In this document: positions 10,962-24,900 of the stretch, piece by piece
How the letters are laid out: every line of letters starts with the position of its first letter
Numbering within the stretch: the first letter of the stretch is position 1
Assembly: GCA_019973155.2 (NCBI GenBank)
Contig: BPQB01000003.1
Location: 496,001 to 560,000, forward strand
Source: Phanerochaete sordida
Taxonomy: Eukaryota > Basidiomycota > Agaricomycetes > Polyporales > Phanerochaetaceae
Length of the DNA: 64,000 nt
Direction of reading: 5' to 3'
Program-made: the position numbers and the translations under genes
Notes under the pieces: generated by a model
What the model saw: only the letters and a program-made list of their open reading frames with translations
Told to the model about the DNA's origin: nothing
Database searches by the model: none

Positions 10962-13021
10962 GTAAAGTCGGGTTTCGTCCGAGCTCCAGAACGGTTCAGA
11001 CTTGTGCTCCTGCCCAGGGCGACCACGTGTTATCCGGACTCGTACTTGGGCGCCAATCGCAGCCTCCGCCCCGAGCCCTCCCTCGTCTTCTCCACCACCA
11101 TCCCGCGCTGACGCTCCCACCCGACAGATCTTTCGCCCGGCGACAGTCATGCGCACCAGCGATCCCAGCTTCCTCCGAAAGCCGAACGTTGTCGTCACTC
11201 ATGCGTCGGACGACAAAAATGATGTTCTGCACAACGGCGGCTCATCCAGCTATCGACGTCAGCGCTGTGCTTGCTCTCTCTGGAATTCTGCCAGAGTACG
11301 GAAGAGGAGCGCTCCGTTTATGGATCTACCTGGGTCAACCATTCCGTGGCGTGCGTACTTCGCCGAAGCGGTCTCCAGGGGTGGGTCTCATCCTCAGTGG
11401 AGCGCACCAGGCCATGTGTAGGGGACGAACCTATAATCATCGTGTTTCTAGGCTTCTACAGTGAGTCTTCTGGATGTCATTTCGTCATAAGCTATTGTCG
11501 ATCACCCTTAGGCGCGGCCTCGTAGACCGGAGCGCCACTCCTCCGCGGCTGTTGGTACCAGGAAGCATCGCTCCTCCCACAGCCTGCAAGGTCGCCTCCG
11601 GTCACTCCCGTCATGGACACCGACACATATCATACTTTGCCACTCCAAGTACGCGTCATATGCGGGATTTCGCACAGAGAACTACGCGTAAAACACGTAC
11701 GAAGAATCGCCCTCGTGTCCTTCCCCTCCCAGTGGCACAGTGCTACAATCTATGCTGTCATGGTCCTGTGCCAACCACTCTGTGTCTTGTAACCAGGCAG
11801 CTTCAGCGCGAAAGGGTCTCCATTACCGCCAACATGACTCGTGTGACATCTAGGCATCTTTCAGGTCGCTGTGTTCCTGGATTCGTTCCAGTAGGGAGGC
11901 GTCAGAGATCACTCTGTAATACATACATGAACGCGTCGGTGAGAGCCTTTCTCCTTCGCGGTCAATGCAGGTGATCCTCACGATAATTTGCGCAGCCGCA
12001 GTTGACAGTAGCTTTTCCATCTTTTGCAAGTTCTCACCTTATCCTCGCGTACGAGATGCCCGGTGTCCAAAGGGCGTACCACCCACTTCCACACCGACAT
12101 ACCTCGGATCTGCCATGGGCCGAGCTCTTGAGGTCCATCTGGCTACTTGCACCGTTCTGCACACGACGGCACATATGTGACTCCTACGGCGCCTTGGCAA
12201 GCACCTACTCTGAGTATAGCATAGATGGATCCCATATCAAGGTTACTATAGGTGCACTACACCATCATGTGGACTTGGTCATCAGCTCGGCAGCAATCAT
12301 ATTCACCGCGCCCCTGACCTGCGCTTGCCTACATTGCTCTTCAAGTTCAGGCTTACGCGTACGCCCTTCATCTCTTCTGGGTGTGCTACTGCAATCTCCG
12401 TGGGCTGTCAGGTTTGTGACGGCACTGCTCGTTCTATATCATCGGCATTGGGTTTCCTACTTGCCCACCACATGTCCTGCAAATCGTTACCGGTGAACCG
12501 CCCCCTTCGCTACGCTATCGCGCCGTCGGCGGAGTTGAAACTGCTGCCCGTCAGAAGTCGGTAGAAGGAGGCTGGGCGTATCAAGTAGACTTTGTGGAAC
12601 TATCGTGTGATGATGCATATGGTTCGGATGCGTTGAGCGGTCGATCGAATGCTCTGGTGGCAAGTTCGCGCACGCCGGGATGAAAGGCGACATCGCGTGG
12701 CCACTTGTCGCTTGACCAATGGTAGGCGTTCGAGAGCGTCGTGCAGTGTGTGTGAACGCGGACATTTTTCGTGGATTCGTCCCTGCGCCAAGCTACCGGC
12801 AAGCTGTGTTGATCAAATTGTCGCCTGCACCGCGTGGAATCGAATCCCGAGCGGGGGAGAAAGCGCGAACGAGATGGCGGCCGCGTATGTAATCCCTCCC
12901 CGACCTGCCCTCTTCGTCTTTCGGTCCCGGCCACCATCTCGACTCGACCTGACTGCCCGCTCGCCCCTGCTGCCCATTTAGCAGGCGACGCCTAGACGTC
13001 TTCGGCGACAGCCAGTGCGCG
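10962..13021. other. Two-kilobase stretch without a convincing gene
   Basis: It should contain the divergent promoters of the RhoGAP gene (minus) and the ABC transporter gene (plus). There are frames of 60-166 residues on both strands, and fragments that look faintly protein-like on the minus strand around 11.6-12.1 kb, but stops interrupt them and I could not chain them with splice sites or recognise a domain. A decayed or fast-evolving gene remains possible. Confidence 0.4.
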
Positions 13022-16000
13022 ATGTGGATTTTCGAGGCCACCCGCTCCGCCGTGGGCTACGGTACAGCCAGCCTGCAAACGGTGCTGAACGACCATGACT
13101 TTAGAACGATGAGCGAGCCCCATCCTATCGCGGATTCTAGGTGCGTGTATCTTCTCGAGCATAGCCTGCGCGCCACCTACTCATTTACGATAGCAAAATT
13201 TGGTTGAGCACACTCGCCATCCCGGTTTACGCGGCCATCCTGTCCTTCCTGTTCCTGCTCCTCCAAGGCATTGCCTCGCTGTTTTCAGCGTGGCATTCAA
13301 TGCCTGAACACAACGAAGCCGAAGCCGCCGCATCTGGCGCGAGCACCACTCTCACAGCGCGCTTCCGGAGACACGTCCAGAGCCTTGGGGGCTGGGTTAT
13401 CCTCGCCTGGCGGGTCTCGCGCTTCCTCACACTCGGTGCGCTCCTGGGTTTGCAGATATTCACCGCCCTCCTCTTCCACAAGCACGCCGCGAAGCACGGG
13501 CACGGACACACCGGTTTCCCGCTGCTCCAGCTCGGCCTCGCAGTGGTCTACGTACGTCTCCCCGCAAAGCGCACACGTAAGCCCTCCCAGTATTCACATT
13601 CCCGATAGGCATACGCAATCCTCCTTGCATGGGCATCCTTTGTCGCGAAGGCCTCCGTCGCGCGCACCGCGGCCCGGCACGTCTCCCTCGTGCTCCTCGT
13701 CGCCTGGAGCGTGTTCTTCTACCGCGACCTCTGGCCGCTGCTGACCTACACCCTCCGCCCCATCGACGCCCCCGAGGGATGGCTCATCTGGACAAAGGTC
13801 GGCTTGTTGACCTGGGCTGCAACCGTCGTACCGCTCCTCGTCCCTCGCGAGTATATTCCGGTCGACCCTGAGGTATGGGCTCAGCGCTGGATTCGTTTGT
13901 GTCCGTGGTGTTGACTTAAATCTAGGATCCTGCGGAAGAGGTAAACCCGGAACAGACGGCATGCATCCTGTCAATGGCACTCTATCTCTTCCTGGACCCC
14001 ATTATCTGGAAAGCATACCGTGTGCCGCATCTGCCCTACGACGACCTCTTCCCGCTGGCAGACTACGACTACACCAAGAACCTTGTCAACAAGAGCTTCC
14101 GCGTAAGGATTCCGCATGTTTTGTCATCCGGCCCACTAACCGTCCCGCTTCGTAGTTCCTCGACCCTTTCCAGACGCGTAGCAAGCGGCACATCTTCTTC
14201 GGCCTGATGAGGACGTTCTGTACGCGTTTCGCGTCTCGCCGCACATGCGCGAACTAATTTTGATGATAGGGCGCGAGTACATCGTCCTTGGTATCATGCT
14301 CGTCACTCGCGTATGATATCCTGTTCACTGTTAGGCATGTATGAGTCAACTGAACATCTGCGCAGGTTATCACTACCTTCGCGATTCCGATCGGGATCTA
14401 CAATCTACTTGAGTAAGCATGTCGCTCCTTCTCTTGCCTTGACGCGTGCTGATTCGCCTCAGCTACCTTTCTGACCCCTCGCGGGCCTCCGTGCGCCCCG
14501 GTGTGTGGATCGCGTGGCTGGCGCTCGGTCCAATCCTTGGCTCGGTCGCCGTGCAGTGGTATATCTTCGTTGCAGTACGCGCCATTCTTCATTCCGTCAG
14601 CTTTAGACAGCTTACCCCAGATGTGCCATAGACGCGCATCCTCGTGCAAGTGCAGGCAATTATCACCCAGCTCGTGTTCGACCACGCGCTGCGCATCCGC
14701 GTGAAGGCCGAAACGACGGGGAGCACGCCCGTATCGAGCGCCGCTGTGACGCCCGACACCGCGTCCATCGCGGAGTCCGCGCCGGGCGACGGCGACGGCG
14801 CGTCCGAGGCGGACACGACCACGGCCGTGAGCGAGGGCACCGCGCCGAAGCACAAGCGCAGCGCAAGCGATGCGGACAGCACGGCGACGAAGGTGCCTGA
14901 GAAGGACGAGAAGGACAAGGACACCAAGGGGGGCAACCTCGTCGGCAAGCTCAACAACCTCGTCACTACGGATCTGAACAACGTCGTCGACGGGCGTGAC
15001 TTCTTGTTCATGAGTAGGTGTCTCTCGATTGAAGGTGGACAGGTCGCTGATCGGCGTGCAGTTATCTACATGCCTGTGCAGATCTTTCTCTGCATATGGT
15101 TCCTGTACGAGATTCTCGGCTGGAGCGCGTTCATGGGCATGCTCGTCATCGTCGTCATGATCCCGCTCCCTGGCTACGTCGCGAAACTCATCCAGGGTGT
15201 GCAGGCGACCAAGATGAAGAAGGTGCGTCGCACTCGTACCCAATAAAATCCATAGCCATCTAATGCCAACCTTTAGACTGACGCGCGGGTGCAAAACGTT
15301 ACGGAGTGTAGGTCTTCCTCACTGCGGCTCTTCGGGGCATAAACTGACGCGGATTAATAGCCATGAATGTCATTCGAATGATCAAGCTTTTCGGCTGGGA
15401 GCCGAAAGTGAACGACCAGGTTGCCGACAAGCGGGAGGACGAGCTCTCATACATCAGAAAGTTCAAGATGCTCGAGCTGGCGAACGGTCTTATCAAGTAG
15501 GTGGCTGCTTAAGAGCGTTCTCGAAAATGTCTCAAATGTTGCAACAGCTTCTCCATCCCCGTCCTCACCATGATTGTGACATACATGACCTACGTGCGTG
15601 GCCTTAGATCCGTTGTACAAGCTCGACGCTGATTCGCGGTACAGACTGTGGTGATGAAGAAAGAGCTGACCGCGTCTCGAGTATTCTCCTCGATGGCCGT
15701 GTTCGACATTCTGCAGGAGAACTTGCACGGCATCTTCGGCTTCTTGCCCATGGTCATCCAAGCCAAGGTCTCGCTCGACCGTGTCAGCGAGTTCATGACT
15801 ACGGTACGCCGTCCGCAGCACTCGCGCCATACCTCCACTCACAGCCTCTAGACTGAGCTTCTCGATCAATACGCGAACGAGCTCGAGGAAGCTGAGGCAC
15901 CGTCCTTCGTCCCACAGGTCGAGATCGACCCGACAGTCATCGGCATCCGCGAGTCGGCCTTTACATGGAGTCGCGACAACGATGGGACGGCGACGCCGGG

Positions 16001-19000
16001 GCGCACGCGGCGGAGCTGGGCGCTGCGCATCGAGGAAGAGGTGACCTTCAAGCGCGGCGCGATCAACCTGATCGTCGGGCCGACCGGGTCAGGCAAGACG
16101 TCGATGCTCATGGCGCTCCTCGGCGAGATGCACTACCTGCCCGCGGGCCCTGAGGCGTACGTCGCGCTCCCGCGCGCGGGCGGCGTCGCATACGCTGCGC
16201 AGGAGTCCTGGGTGCAGAACGAGACGATCCGCGACAACATCCTCTTTGGCGCGCCATACGACGAGGAGCGTTACAACAAGGTCATCGAGCAGTGTGCGCT
16301 CAAGCGCGATCTGACGCTGTTTGATGCTGGTGACAAGACGGAAGTGGGTGAGAAGGGGCTGACTCTCAGGTGCGTAGGCCGACGGCTGTGCGAAGTATCA
16401 TGCTAAAGTAACACGTAGCGGCGGCCAGAAGGCTCGTATCACCCTGGCTCGTGCTGTCTACTCGAGCGCCGAGATCCTGCTTCTAGACGATGTGAGTGCA
16501 TGCGCTAAAGAAGACGGCGATGCACGAGCTGACACTACCGTATAGGTTCTCGCAGCCTTGGACGTGCACACCTCGAAGTGGATCGTTGAGAAGTGCTTCA
16601 TGGGCGACTTGATCCGCGGCCGCACCGTCCTGCTCGTCGTACGTGTCTACCTGCTGTTCGCACATAGCCACTCGTAACAGGATTCTTCGTCCACAGACCC
16701 ACAACGTCCACATCACCCGGCCGATCGCGGACTTTGTCGTCTCCCTCGGCACAGACGGCCGCATCAAGTCGCAGGGCTCGCTCTCGAGTGCTCTTGCGAA
16801 AGACAAGAAGCTTGCGAAGGAGCTGGCTGAAGGGGCGGAAGAGACCGACAAAGCCGAGCATACGGTCGACCAGAGCGATCCAGTTGCGGAGAACGCGGCG
16901 CCCAAGTCGGACGGAAAGCTCATCGTTGCGGAAGAGCTTCAGGAGGGACATGTTGGCTGGTCTGCACGTGAGTGTCGGGACGGGTTCCTGTGGGATAGTG
17001 CACTGACATCAGTCGCAGTCAAGCTGTACTTTGTCGCCCTCGGTGGAGACTCGCAGTTCATCTTCTGGTCTCTGTTCCTTGGAGGCATGACCTTGTGTCG
17101 TCTCCTCCAGACTGCGCAGGCATGGTACCTCGGGTACTGGGCAAAACAGTACGAAATTCATGACCCATCTGAGGTCGATGTCGGGCTGTAAGTCTCCGTA
17201 CGTCTCGTCCGGGACATCGCTGACCAACGCATGCGTATAGTTATCTCACAGGCTACTCTCTGATGCTGGTTGTCGTCCTTACGTGCTACACCATTGGATA
17301 CGTCATCTTCGTCTACGGAGCGTTGAGGGCCTCGCGCACCATCCACCGCGACCTGGTCACATCCGTTCTGGGAACGACCCTCAGGTGGCTCGACAAGACT
17401 CCGACTTCTCGCATCATCACCCGCTGTACCCAGGATATCCAAGCTAGTAAAGTTGCTTTCCCTCTTACTCGGATTCAAACACTGATAGCCTCCTAGTCGA
17501 TGGCCCCATCGCCGAGTACTTCGGCTGGCTGGTCGACATGACCATCGGGATGTTCATCAAGTTTGTCTCCGTGATTGTCATCTCTCCGACGTTCCTGCTC
17601 CCCGGCATGGTCATCTCTGTCCTCGGTGCATGGTGCGGCCAGATCTACATCAAGGCGCAACTTGCGGTGAAGCGCGAGATGAGCAACGCGCGTGCGCCCG
17701 TTTTGGGCCACTTCGGTGCTGCTGTCGCAGGATTGAGTACGTTACGCTCCTATGGTATGGTGGACGGACGCTGATCTCTCAATCCAGCGTCCATTCGTGC
17801 GTATGGTGCCCAGGAAGCCTTCAAGCAGGAGTCGTACAAACGCATCGACAAGTTCAGCCGCGCGGCTAGGATGTTCTACAATCTTAACCGGTAGGTATCA
17901 ATTATCCTAGGCCAGTCATCCATCTCAACGCGTTTCACACTCAGATGGGTCTGCATTCGTATCGAGATGCTTGCGGGCTTCTTCTCGGCCGGCCTCGCAG
18001 CCTACCTCGTGTACTGGGGAGGCGTGTCGGCTTCAGATACCGGCTTCGCCCTGACCATGGCGGGTACGTCAGATTATTCGTTGGTGATAAATCCCTGCTG
18101 AGTTCCTTCTACCCTAGTTGGTTTCAGCGGCATGATCCTTTGGTGGGTGCGAACCCTCAACGAGTTCGAAGTCAGCGGTATGTCCGGCCACGTTCAACTT
18201 TCATGGGTGTCGAACTGAACTCCCGTGCAGGCAACAGCTTGGAGCGTATTCAGCAGTATATGGTCATCGAACAGGAGCCCAAGGCGACGCCTGAGGGTGT
18301 GCCTCCTGCCTACTGGCCGACCACCGGCGAGCTTGTCGTCAACAACCTCGCGGCGAAGTACTCCGTGGACGGCCCGAAGGTTCTCAAGGATGTTTCATTC
18401 CATATCAAGTCTGGCGAGCGTGTCGGCATCGTTGGTAGGACCGGAAGCGGAAAGAGCTCTTTGACACTTGCCCTGCTCCGCTGCATCTTGACCGAGGGTG
18501 AGGTCCTGTACGACGGCATCGCCACGGACAAGATCAACTTGGACATCTTGCGCTCGAATATCACCATTATTCCACAAGCGGTCAGTGTGGCTTCTGATAC
18601 GCTGCTTGGTGCATGCACTGACGGACGCACTAGCCCGAGCTACTGAGTGGCACTCTCAGACAAAACCTGGACCCCTTCGACCAGCACGACGACGCCGTTC
18701 TCAACGACGCGTTGCGCGCTGCAGGCCTATTCTCGCTGCAAGACGAGACGGACGAAGGGCGCATCACGCTCGACAGCCAAATCTCGAGCGGCGGCAGTAA
18801 CCTGTCCGTGGGTCAGCGCCAGATTCTTGTTCTCGCACGAGCGATTGTGCGGCAGAGCAAACTGCTCATTCTCGATGAAGGTGCGCTTTGAAGATCTCGG
18901 TGTGTCGGGCACTACTAACGACGGAATTACAGCGACCTCTGCTATCGACTACGAGACAGATACTGTCATCCAGGCCTCGTTGAGACAGAGGCTTGACAAG

Positions 19001-19258
19001 GACGTGACCCTTCTGACTGTTGCCCACCGTCTGCAGACGATTATGGACGCGGATAAAATCGTAAGCAATATAGCCGTCTATCCGCCCACTCTTGTCGCTA
19101 ACGTTCCTTGCTTCTAGATGGTGCTCGACGCCGGTCGTATTGTAGAATTTGGCAAGCCGAGTGAGTTGTTGAAGATCGAGGGCGGCATGCTGAAGGCCCT
19201 CGTCGACGAGAGCGGTGAGAAGGCACATCTATATGCCATGGCAGATGGCACTGCTTGA
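13022..19258 (+). CDS. ABC transporter, ABCC (MRP/YOR1-like) subfamily, full-size
   Basis: ATP-driven exporter, in this subfamily usually of glutathione conjugates, drugs or other organic anions, at plasma or vacuolar membrane. An N-terminal hydrophobic block (exons 13.2-13.9 kb) resembles the extra TMD0 of long ABCC proteins. Then TMD1 and NBD1: Walker [10 protein letters not shown] (near 16080), signature [13 protein letters not shown], Walker B ILLLDD with Asp in place of the catalytic Glu, as is usual for the degenerate ABCC NBD1. After a charged linker come TMD2 and NBD2: Walker [10 protein letters not shown], signature [14 protein letters not shown], Walker B LLILDEATSAID. An acidic, low-complexity insertion (14.7-14.95 kb) sits in TMD1. 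At least 20 introns; around 1,550 residues. Start [12 protein letters not shown] joins, across an intron, to [14 protein letters not shown]. Substrate cannot be inferred. Confidence 0.9.
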
Positions 19259-19543
19259 TTTGAAGTAGACCTCATGTACAACCAGCTCTGGGGCTTGTTG
19301 AGTACGAGCGAATATAGTTTTAGATAGAACGAGATGACAGCACATGAGGAGAGCGAGTGGTGAATACACAAGAACACGGTACACGTAGTATTAACAAATA
19401 TCGAGTAGGGAGCACCACTGGCAGGGGGTTGGACCAAAGCACGATCATACGAGAGCAAAGGGTACGGTGAGGATGTCAGAAGGTCACAACCAGAAGGCAC
19501 TACGCATAATCAAACTCTAGATCGCAAAGAGAAGCAGTGTCGT

Positions 19544-21617
19544 TCAGGGCCTTCTGAAACCGACATCGGAGTCTCGCGAGCGAGGCGGGGGATAGTCCCG
19601 AGAAGTGGCGGCGCCCCGAGACGGTGCAGAACCAGAATAGCCGTTGCCTGCATAGCTGCTAGAGCTGCCGTTGTAGGTCGGCCCGCCAGTACGAGGAGCG
19701 TACGAATCGTAAGCAGCACCAGATGCAGAACGAGCCGGAGGACTCTGAGATCGGCGTCTGGAACGAAGACGTCAGTAATTCTCACGACGTGACAGTACTT
19801 GCGACGGACCGGTAGCTGGGAGCCTCTACGCTTGCACCACGCGGGTAGTCAACATACCGCGCAGGGGGCGGAGACACTGGTCGGCCACGATATTCAGCTG
19901 GAGGGGGCGGGTAATCGCTGAGATGACATCAGTACAAGTTGCAGCTGAATGAGGACGTGAGGCTTACCGAGGTGGTGGCCGATCGTAGTCTTCCCTCGCC
20001 CTCGGAGGTGGGGGACCAACAGGAGACCTCGCTCTGACCGGTGGAGGAGGATAAGAGGCATATCTGTCACTAGACGCTGGCGCTCTCCTGTCGTAGCGAT
20101 CATAGTAGTCTCGAGACGGAGGCGGAGGCGGAGGATAGCGCGGGGGATAGCCGGCGGGAGGGAGCTCAGGTTCAGGATAATAACCAGGGCGAGCATCATA
20201 GCGAGATGGAGGAGGAGGGGGTCCCCTGATCCTGTAGTCATCCACATCTCGGCCAGAGCGAGCAGCAGGAGGCGGATAGTCGCGGAAGTCCCGAGGAGGC
20301 GGCGAGGGCGGTCGTCTGAAGTCGCGTCCAGGTGGAGGAGGGTAGTCATAACTGTAGCGAGGATCCCTGGGCGGAGGGTATCTAGCATAGTCATACGATG
20401 GGTAGTCGCGAGGGGGTGGAGGAGGAAGGTAGTCCCTAGAAGGTTGGATACGATCTATCAAAGGTGCTGAACTGCGTCGAGAATCCCTGACATAGGTATC
20501 AGTCAAGAGGCGGAAGACAAGGACCTTATACTAACCCAGTCGTAGAATTCGGGCATTCGCTGGAACAGACGACCGTGAATACAAGGCTGGCTCCGAGCAA
20601 AATTGAAGGCAATCTTACCGAGCCCAGTGACCCACTTGACCGCACTTGAAGCAAGCACCAGGATCGTTGCTGTATTTCGCAGTCCTTCCACCACCATGAG
20701 AAAGCTCCACTCGGATTTTGTTGCCCATAAAGAATCCTTCATGGTACTTTGCGACACTCTCTTCGGCAGCTTCACGTGTGTCAAATTCCTGCAGCGGAGG
20801 TGTAAGCATTTAACCCAGGATGGAAGATACGTCATACGTACCACAAAGCCATAGCCAACCCTGATAACACGCCAAAAAGAATGTAAGAGGTCGCACAACG
20901 AGAGCCACTCCAGGCACTTACTTAAGCTCGACATTGACGATGCTGCCAATCTTGCCAAAGCAACTTTCGAGGTCTTCCTTGCGAGTGTGCTCGGGGAGCC
21001 CTCCTATGTAGACCTTGTTCGGCTAGAATAAAAGTCGGTGAATACCAGTATTATTGATTCAGAGGAAGCAGTAAGGGAGTGTGATCAAGCAACGGCAGAA
21101 CAGCAATAAGCAGGCAGTGGCAAAGATGGAGACCCAGGGTAGTTGAACGGTGGCCTGCCCGTGCGAGTACATCCGCGCCATCCTTTGATGCCATTGTCAA
21201 CCAAGGAGGTTGTCGCCAAAACAGAGAACATAGAGCTGACGAGGAGACATGGACACTGGGAGTCGAAGTGTATCCGTGTGCATGCCAGCTGAAGTCGAAG
21301 ACAGGGGTTACAGTGGTGAGAAATAGATTCAACAAGCACCTTGATCTGCTTTTCGCCTCGATGAGCAGCATCTTTGCTTGAGGCAGAGGCAGAAGCGGCC
21401 TCCGGGGCGGCAGAACCAGTACGTTCGGCAGTAGAGTCGGGAGGCGGTTGGACAACGTCGCGTTTGTCGTCTGAATGGTGCGCTGCGCCATTTGCGGCGT
21501 CGGCAGCGTCGCCGTTGGAAGGAGGGGGAGCAGCAATAGGCTGTTGAGCATCTGGACGATCCCAGGACTCTTGCTGTTGCGTGCTGCCAGCGTCGACCCG
21601 CATAGGTGAGGCTGCCA
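19544..21617 (-). CDS. SR-type splicing factor: RRM, CCHC zinc knuckle, Pro/Arg/Ser/Tyr-rich tail
   Basis: Predicted nuclear RNA-binding protein of the SRSF7/RSZ type, acting in splice-site selection and mRNA export. First exon MAASPMRVDAGSTQQQES starts at 21617 and is acidic/Ala-rich. After a 315-nt intron the RRM begins PNKVYIGGLPEHTRKEDLES (RNP2 VYIGGL), continues VGYGFVV (RNP1-like) and EFDTREAAEESVAKYH. A zinc knuckle follows: CFKCGQVGHWAR joined across an intron to ECPN (C-x2-C-x4-H-x4-C). The rest is a long tail of RDY, RRP, PPPP and YPPP repeats ending DSDVGFRRP. The tail has few RS dipeptides but several SR/RS sites, plausible targets for an SR-protein kinase; one is encoded 9 kb away. 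Convergent with the ABC transporter gene. Confidence 0.82.
21025..21339 (-). other. Long first intron (315 nt) in the SR-protein gene
   Basis: Donor follows EKQIK (AAG|GTGCTT) and the acceptor TTCTAG precedes PNKVYIGG. Most other introns in the window are near 55 nt. SR-protein genes often carry long introns with regulated poison exons; whether this one does is inference. Confidence 0.65.
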
Positions 21618-21909
21618 TGACTGTCGAGATCAAGAACAAATTCGAACGCGCAGGGAACGCACAGAAATTTCGCATGCCCCACATTTGTAGCTCCGAATTG
21701 TACTCCGAGGCGTAGCTATTCAGTCCCCGATACTCTCCGAGCGGCGCATCAGATGCGCCTTCCACTTTCATTCCCCGACCAAAATTCGTGAGCAGGCGCC
21801 CATAGATGCACATCTTCAGTGCTACACTCCTTCGCCGACATCGCGGCCATACCTGTTTCTGTCTCCGGTTTCGTCGACGCACCACCCCGGGGTTTTGCTC
21901 TAGGTCAAC
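21618..21909. promoter_or_regulatory. Shared divergent promoter, SR protein / Dhr1-like helicase
   Basis: Only 292 bp separate the two start codons, which face away from each other, so both promoters must lie here. The two products act in pre-mRNA and pre-rRNA maturation. No clear TATA box was seen on either side. Confidence 0.6.
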
Positions 21910-24900
21910 ATGAATGCTCGAGAGAGGCATAATGCCAAAGCTCGCCAGTCGACCGCTGGTCAGCGCAAGAAGGGGAAGCGCAAAGCGAAGCCGTCCCTTG
22001 CAAAGGAGGCAAACTACGATCCAAACGCAGAGCTTATCGTTCCAAAGTCGGAGGAGCAGAAGGAGCTCGATAGGAAAGAGAGACTGAGACAAGAGGTGCG
22101 CGTGACTTTGCAGTACTCTGCGAGGATACTAATGTACGCTCTCGAAGCTCTTGGAGCAGCAGGACTCGAAAGTCAACAGTAAGAAAAAGAAGCGGCTAGA
22201 GAAGTACATCGTGCGTCGGTGCCTATCATTATTCCTATGTGTGTTCATTATTTTGCTATGCGTGTAGGACAAGAAACTCAAGCAAGAAGAGCGTGTGGCT
22301 CTGTTCGAGAAGCTGTCGTAAGTGTGACCTTCACGTTGCGCGTGCTAGCCCTGACAAGCTACAAGGAAGAGCCAAGCTCATGGCACTGCTGCTCTACAGC
22401 TCAAGTCCTCTGCGACGCTTGGTACTGGCAAGGTGATCACTCACCAGGACCGCGTTGAGAAGGAAGAGCATCAGGAAGTCAAGCGCGTCATGGAAGGCTC
22501 CTCCAATGGGAAGAAGCGCAGACGTTCGGCCAAGTCATACGTCGGTGCTGCGAGCGACAGCGAAGAAGAGCCAGAGGCTTACATGGACGATGATCACCGT
22601 TCTAGTCCTGCTGTAGCTCTGGACCTCGAGCCGGGGAAGACCAGAGCCAACCCTGTGGTCATTGTTGACTCAGGATTTGCTACGACCAAGCAAGAGCCCG
22701 AGCCAGCGCCGGCTGTCAATGTCTCCTATATTGGTTCAGCCTTGAAGAGAGCCGCAGATGGCTCCATCGTCGCGCCGCGTATCGTGAAGCGCAAGACGAA
22801 GTCTAAGACGGTGAGAAATACTCTTAGGCTTAAATATCTTGTACTAAGCTGTGCGGCAGGCCTTCTCATCTTGGAAGGAGACTTCGAAAGCGGCCACTGT
22901 CGAAGCAGAGTCTGACACCTCCTTCGATAGCTCGGACTCGGCGTACGACTCGGACTCAGCCGACGAGGAAGATGTGCTATCTAAAGCGGAGTCAGACTCT
23001 GAGGCAGATTCAGACGAGGAGTCGAATGCGGAAGCTGGGGACGAAATGGTTGCTGAACAAGCTTCCGCGTCTCCGCCGAAAAAGAAGCTTGGATTCAAAG
23101 ACTGGGCCTTGAAGCAGTTGAGCGCAGCCAAGGGATATGTCGCACCACCTATAGACGAAGCGAATCCGCCGTCCCCACCCGTCGTGGAGGAGACTGCTCC
23201 ACCGCTCCCGAAAAAGCGAAAGGTGGACCACTCGCAGCCTGGCGAAATGCGTGGCCCTCTCGGCAAAGATCTTGTGCTTCCGGCGACGTCGTTCACAAAA
23301 CACTTAGTGGAAACTGGTAAAGACAGTCCTCGGCGGAAGGTTGTCGAAATCAAGCGCCCTCTGGAGGTCGACGAGGCGAGGATCATGCTACCCATCGTCG
23401 CGGAGGAGCAACCGATCATGGAGGCCATCCTCCTCAACAGCGTGGTGATTATTTGCGGTGAGACCGGCAGCGGAAAGACAACGCAAGTACCGCAGTTCTT
23501 GTACGAAGCAGGCTTTGGTAGCCCGGGCAGCGGTAAGTGCACAGCCATAGCCACTCCATTCGCTGAATGCCAATCCAACGTTACAGAGAACCCAGGCATG
23601 ATTGGAGTCACGCAGCCGCGTCGCGTGGCTGCCATGTCTATGGCCTCCCGCGTCGCACACGAGCTTTCCCTGACTTCTTCAAAAGTCTCGTACCAGATCC
23701 GATACGACGCGACTGTCTCGCCTGACACCTCTATCAAATTCATGACCGACGGTGTCTTGCTCCGCGAGCTAGCGACCGACTTCTTGCTCACCAAATACTC
23801 TGTCATTATCATCGATGAAGCACACGAGAGAAGCATGAATACTGACATCCTCATCGGTGTGCTCAGTCGCGTGATCAAGCTCCGCGAGGAAATGTGGGTG
23901 CAGAAGAAGGACGACGTCAAGGTGAGCCGGTCGAGTCCCGCAAGAGCTGAGGAACCATATCTTATGCCGCCTACAGCCTTTGCGCCTGATTATCATGTCT
24001 GCTACCCTTCGTGTTTCCGACTTTGCCGAGAACACAACCCTCTTTTCTACGCCACCGCCCATCATAAATGTCGCAGCCCGCCAGCATCCCGTCACCGTTC
24101 ACTTCAGCCGTCGAACCACATCCGACTATGTCACTGAAGCCATCAAGAAAGCAAGCAAGATCCACTCGCGTCTGCCGCCGGGAGGTATTTTGATATTTTT
24201 GACTGGCCAGAATGAGATTGCCGGTGCCTGCAAGAAGCTGGAAGCTCGCTATGGTGCCAAGGCAATAGCGGAACGCAAGCGGCGACGGAACGCGTCTGCT
24301 TCAACGTCGAGGTTCATGGATGCGTCATCCGGCGATGCAAGGACCACAACTGTTGCACCCGCGCAGGCAGATGTAGAGGCGGAGGACATGGAGCTTGGGA
24401 CCGAGCCGAAAGACCTGGCGCTCGATGTAGATGGCGACAACGCGGACGTCGACATGGACGACGAGGCCCTGGATACCGACGACGACCTAAACAACGAGGA
24501 GCTTGGTATCGATACTGAGGAGTCTGAAGGTACGTCCCCCGCACCACCATCTCAATGCCGGGTTCTGACTGTACATGTTAGTACCCATGCATATCGTGCC
24601 GCTTTACGCTCTCTTGCCAAGTGAGAAGCAGATGCAAGTGTTCAAACCTCCGCCAGAAGGACATCGCCTTGTCGTTGTGTCTACGAACGTAGCTGAAACG
24701 TCCCTGACTATCCCGAATATTCGCTATGTCATCGACTGCGGCAGAGCTAAAGAGGTATGTGACATAGTCGCCTGGCAAGGCTTCGCATACTGACGTTTAC
24801 AACAGAGACGCTACGACCACGAGAATGGCGTGCAGAGCTTCCAAGTCAGTTGGATCTCCAAGGCGTCCGCCGCCCAGCGGGCTGGACGTGCCGGACGTAC

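Noticed and set aside
11474..12564. Series of plus-strand frames between the RhoGAP and ABC transporter genes
   Set aside because: No recognisable domain, and splice joining did not give a longer sensible protein.
22844..23920. 358-residue minus-strand frame opposite the DEAH helicase
   Set aside because: Shadow of helicase exons; Ser-rich and without domain, whereas the plus frame encodes DEAH and SAT motifs.
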